Shown here piece by piece: positions 5,875-6,147 of a stretch of DNA of 6,147 nt (position 1 is the stretch's first letter; every line of letters starts with the position of its first letter). The stretch is taken from the NCBI GenBank assembly GCA_913040765.1, contig CAJWIA010000097.1, forward strand, positions 1-6,147, given 5' to 3'. The notes under the pieces were generated by a model. It saw only the letters and a list, made by a program, of their open reading frames with translations. It was not told where the DNA came from and did not search any database. The position numbers and the translations under genes are program-made. The DNA comes from an uncultured Anaerolineales bacterium. GTDB lineage: Bacteria; Chloroflexota; Anaerolineae; Anaerolineales; UBA11657.

Positions 5875-6147
5875 ATGATAATTATCATGCGCGCCGGAGC
5901 CACAAAAATACAGATAGGTAACGTTGTAAAGCGTATAGAAAAAGACGGATTCGTTGCGCATTTGTCTGACGGTTCAGAGCGCACAATAATAGGAGTTATT
6001 GGGGATGATCGTCCAATAGATAGACGGACTTACGAGATCATGGATGGAGTTGAGAAATCCGTACAAGTATTACAACCGTTTAAGTTGGTGTCCAGAGATT
6101 TCCAAGAACATAACAGTATTGTAAAAGTTGATGGAATTGAATTTGGT
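5875..6147 (+). CDS. aroF: Second DAHP synthase paralog, N-terminal part (cut by window edge)
   Basis: Ninety-one codons are visible, open to the window end. The protein begins MIIIMRAGATK and continues through ERTIIGVIGDDRPI and VLQPFKLVSR. By hand alignment about half of the first 74 residues are identical to the upstream DAHP synthase, so this is the same ferredoxin-like regulatory domain followed by the linker. The window stops just before the expected GPCSVE metal motif, so the catalytic barrel and its integrity cannot be checked. An excellent Shine-Dalgarno AAGGAG (5862-5867) sits 7 nt before the ATG, and the 45-base gap from the first copy has no terminator, so both copies are probably in one operon. 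It could be a second active synthase with different feedback specificity or, less likely, a lone regulatory domain or a fusion to another catalytic domain. Confidence 0.85.
   Translation, partial: MIIIMRAGATKIQIGNVVKRIEKDGFVAHLSDGSERTIIGVIGDDRPIDRRTYEIMDGVEKSVQVLQPFKLVSRDFQEHNSIVKVDGIEFG

Overview
The window holds six protein genes, the last cut by the right edge, plus one probable leader peptide. All the complete genes look intact, and I see no mobile element, CRISPR array, tRNA or rRNA. The DNA is moderately AT-rich, especially between genes. The content is bacterial housekeeping and biosynthesis. A stand-alone AroH-type chorismate mutase with Thermotoga-type (type I-beta) DAHP synthases, and a greA/lysS pair, would fit Chloroflexota or a related deep-branching bacterial lineage. 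That placement is a low-confidence inference from gene families, not something the sequence proves.

Left part (1-3361): an M3-family oligoendopeptidase F gene on the plus strand converges on a class II lysyl-tRNA synthetase gene on the minus strand, with only 29 bases between their stop codons. Middle (3362-3956): greA lies upstream of lysS on the minus strand. A clear intrinsic terminator separates the two, and lysS appears to have its own promoter, with a perfect TATAAT, embedded beside that terminator. Upstream of greA (3957-4163), a second minus-strand promoter is followed by a strong intrinsic terminator before greA is reached. This suggests a short leader RNA or sRNA and attenuated expression of greA, reminiscent of the greA leader of E. 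coli.

Right part (4218-6147): an aromatic amino acid biosynthesis operon on the plus strand. A promoter leads into a 138-nt leader. The leader encodes a 23-residue peptide containing W-S-Y-Y-Y-Y-F, then a hairpin that overlaps the peptide codons, then a perfect 9-bp terminator followed by seven T residues. The hairpin's 3' arm can pair instead with the terminator's 5' arm. This is the layout of ribosome-mediated transcription attenuation (trp/phe-leader type), sensing mainly tyrosine and phenylalanine. It is followed by aroH (chorismate mutase), a complete DAHP synthase with an N-terminal regulatory domain, and the start of a second, paralogous DAHP synthase. The operon thus appears to control entry into the shikimate pathway at two levels: RNA attenuation by charged tRNA supply and, by family analogy, feedback inhibition of the enzyme. 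The attenuator is the most interesting element in the window.
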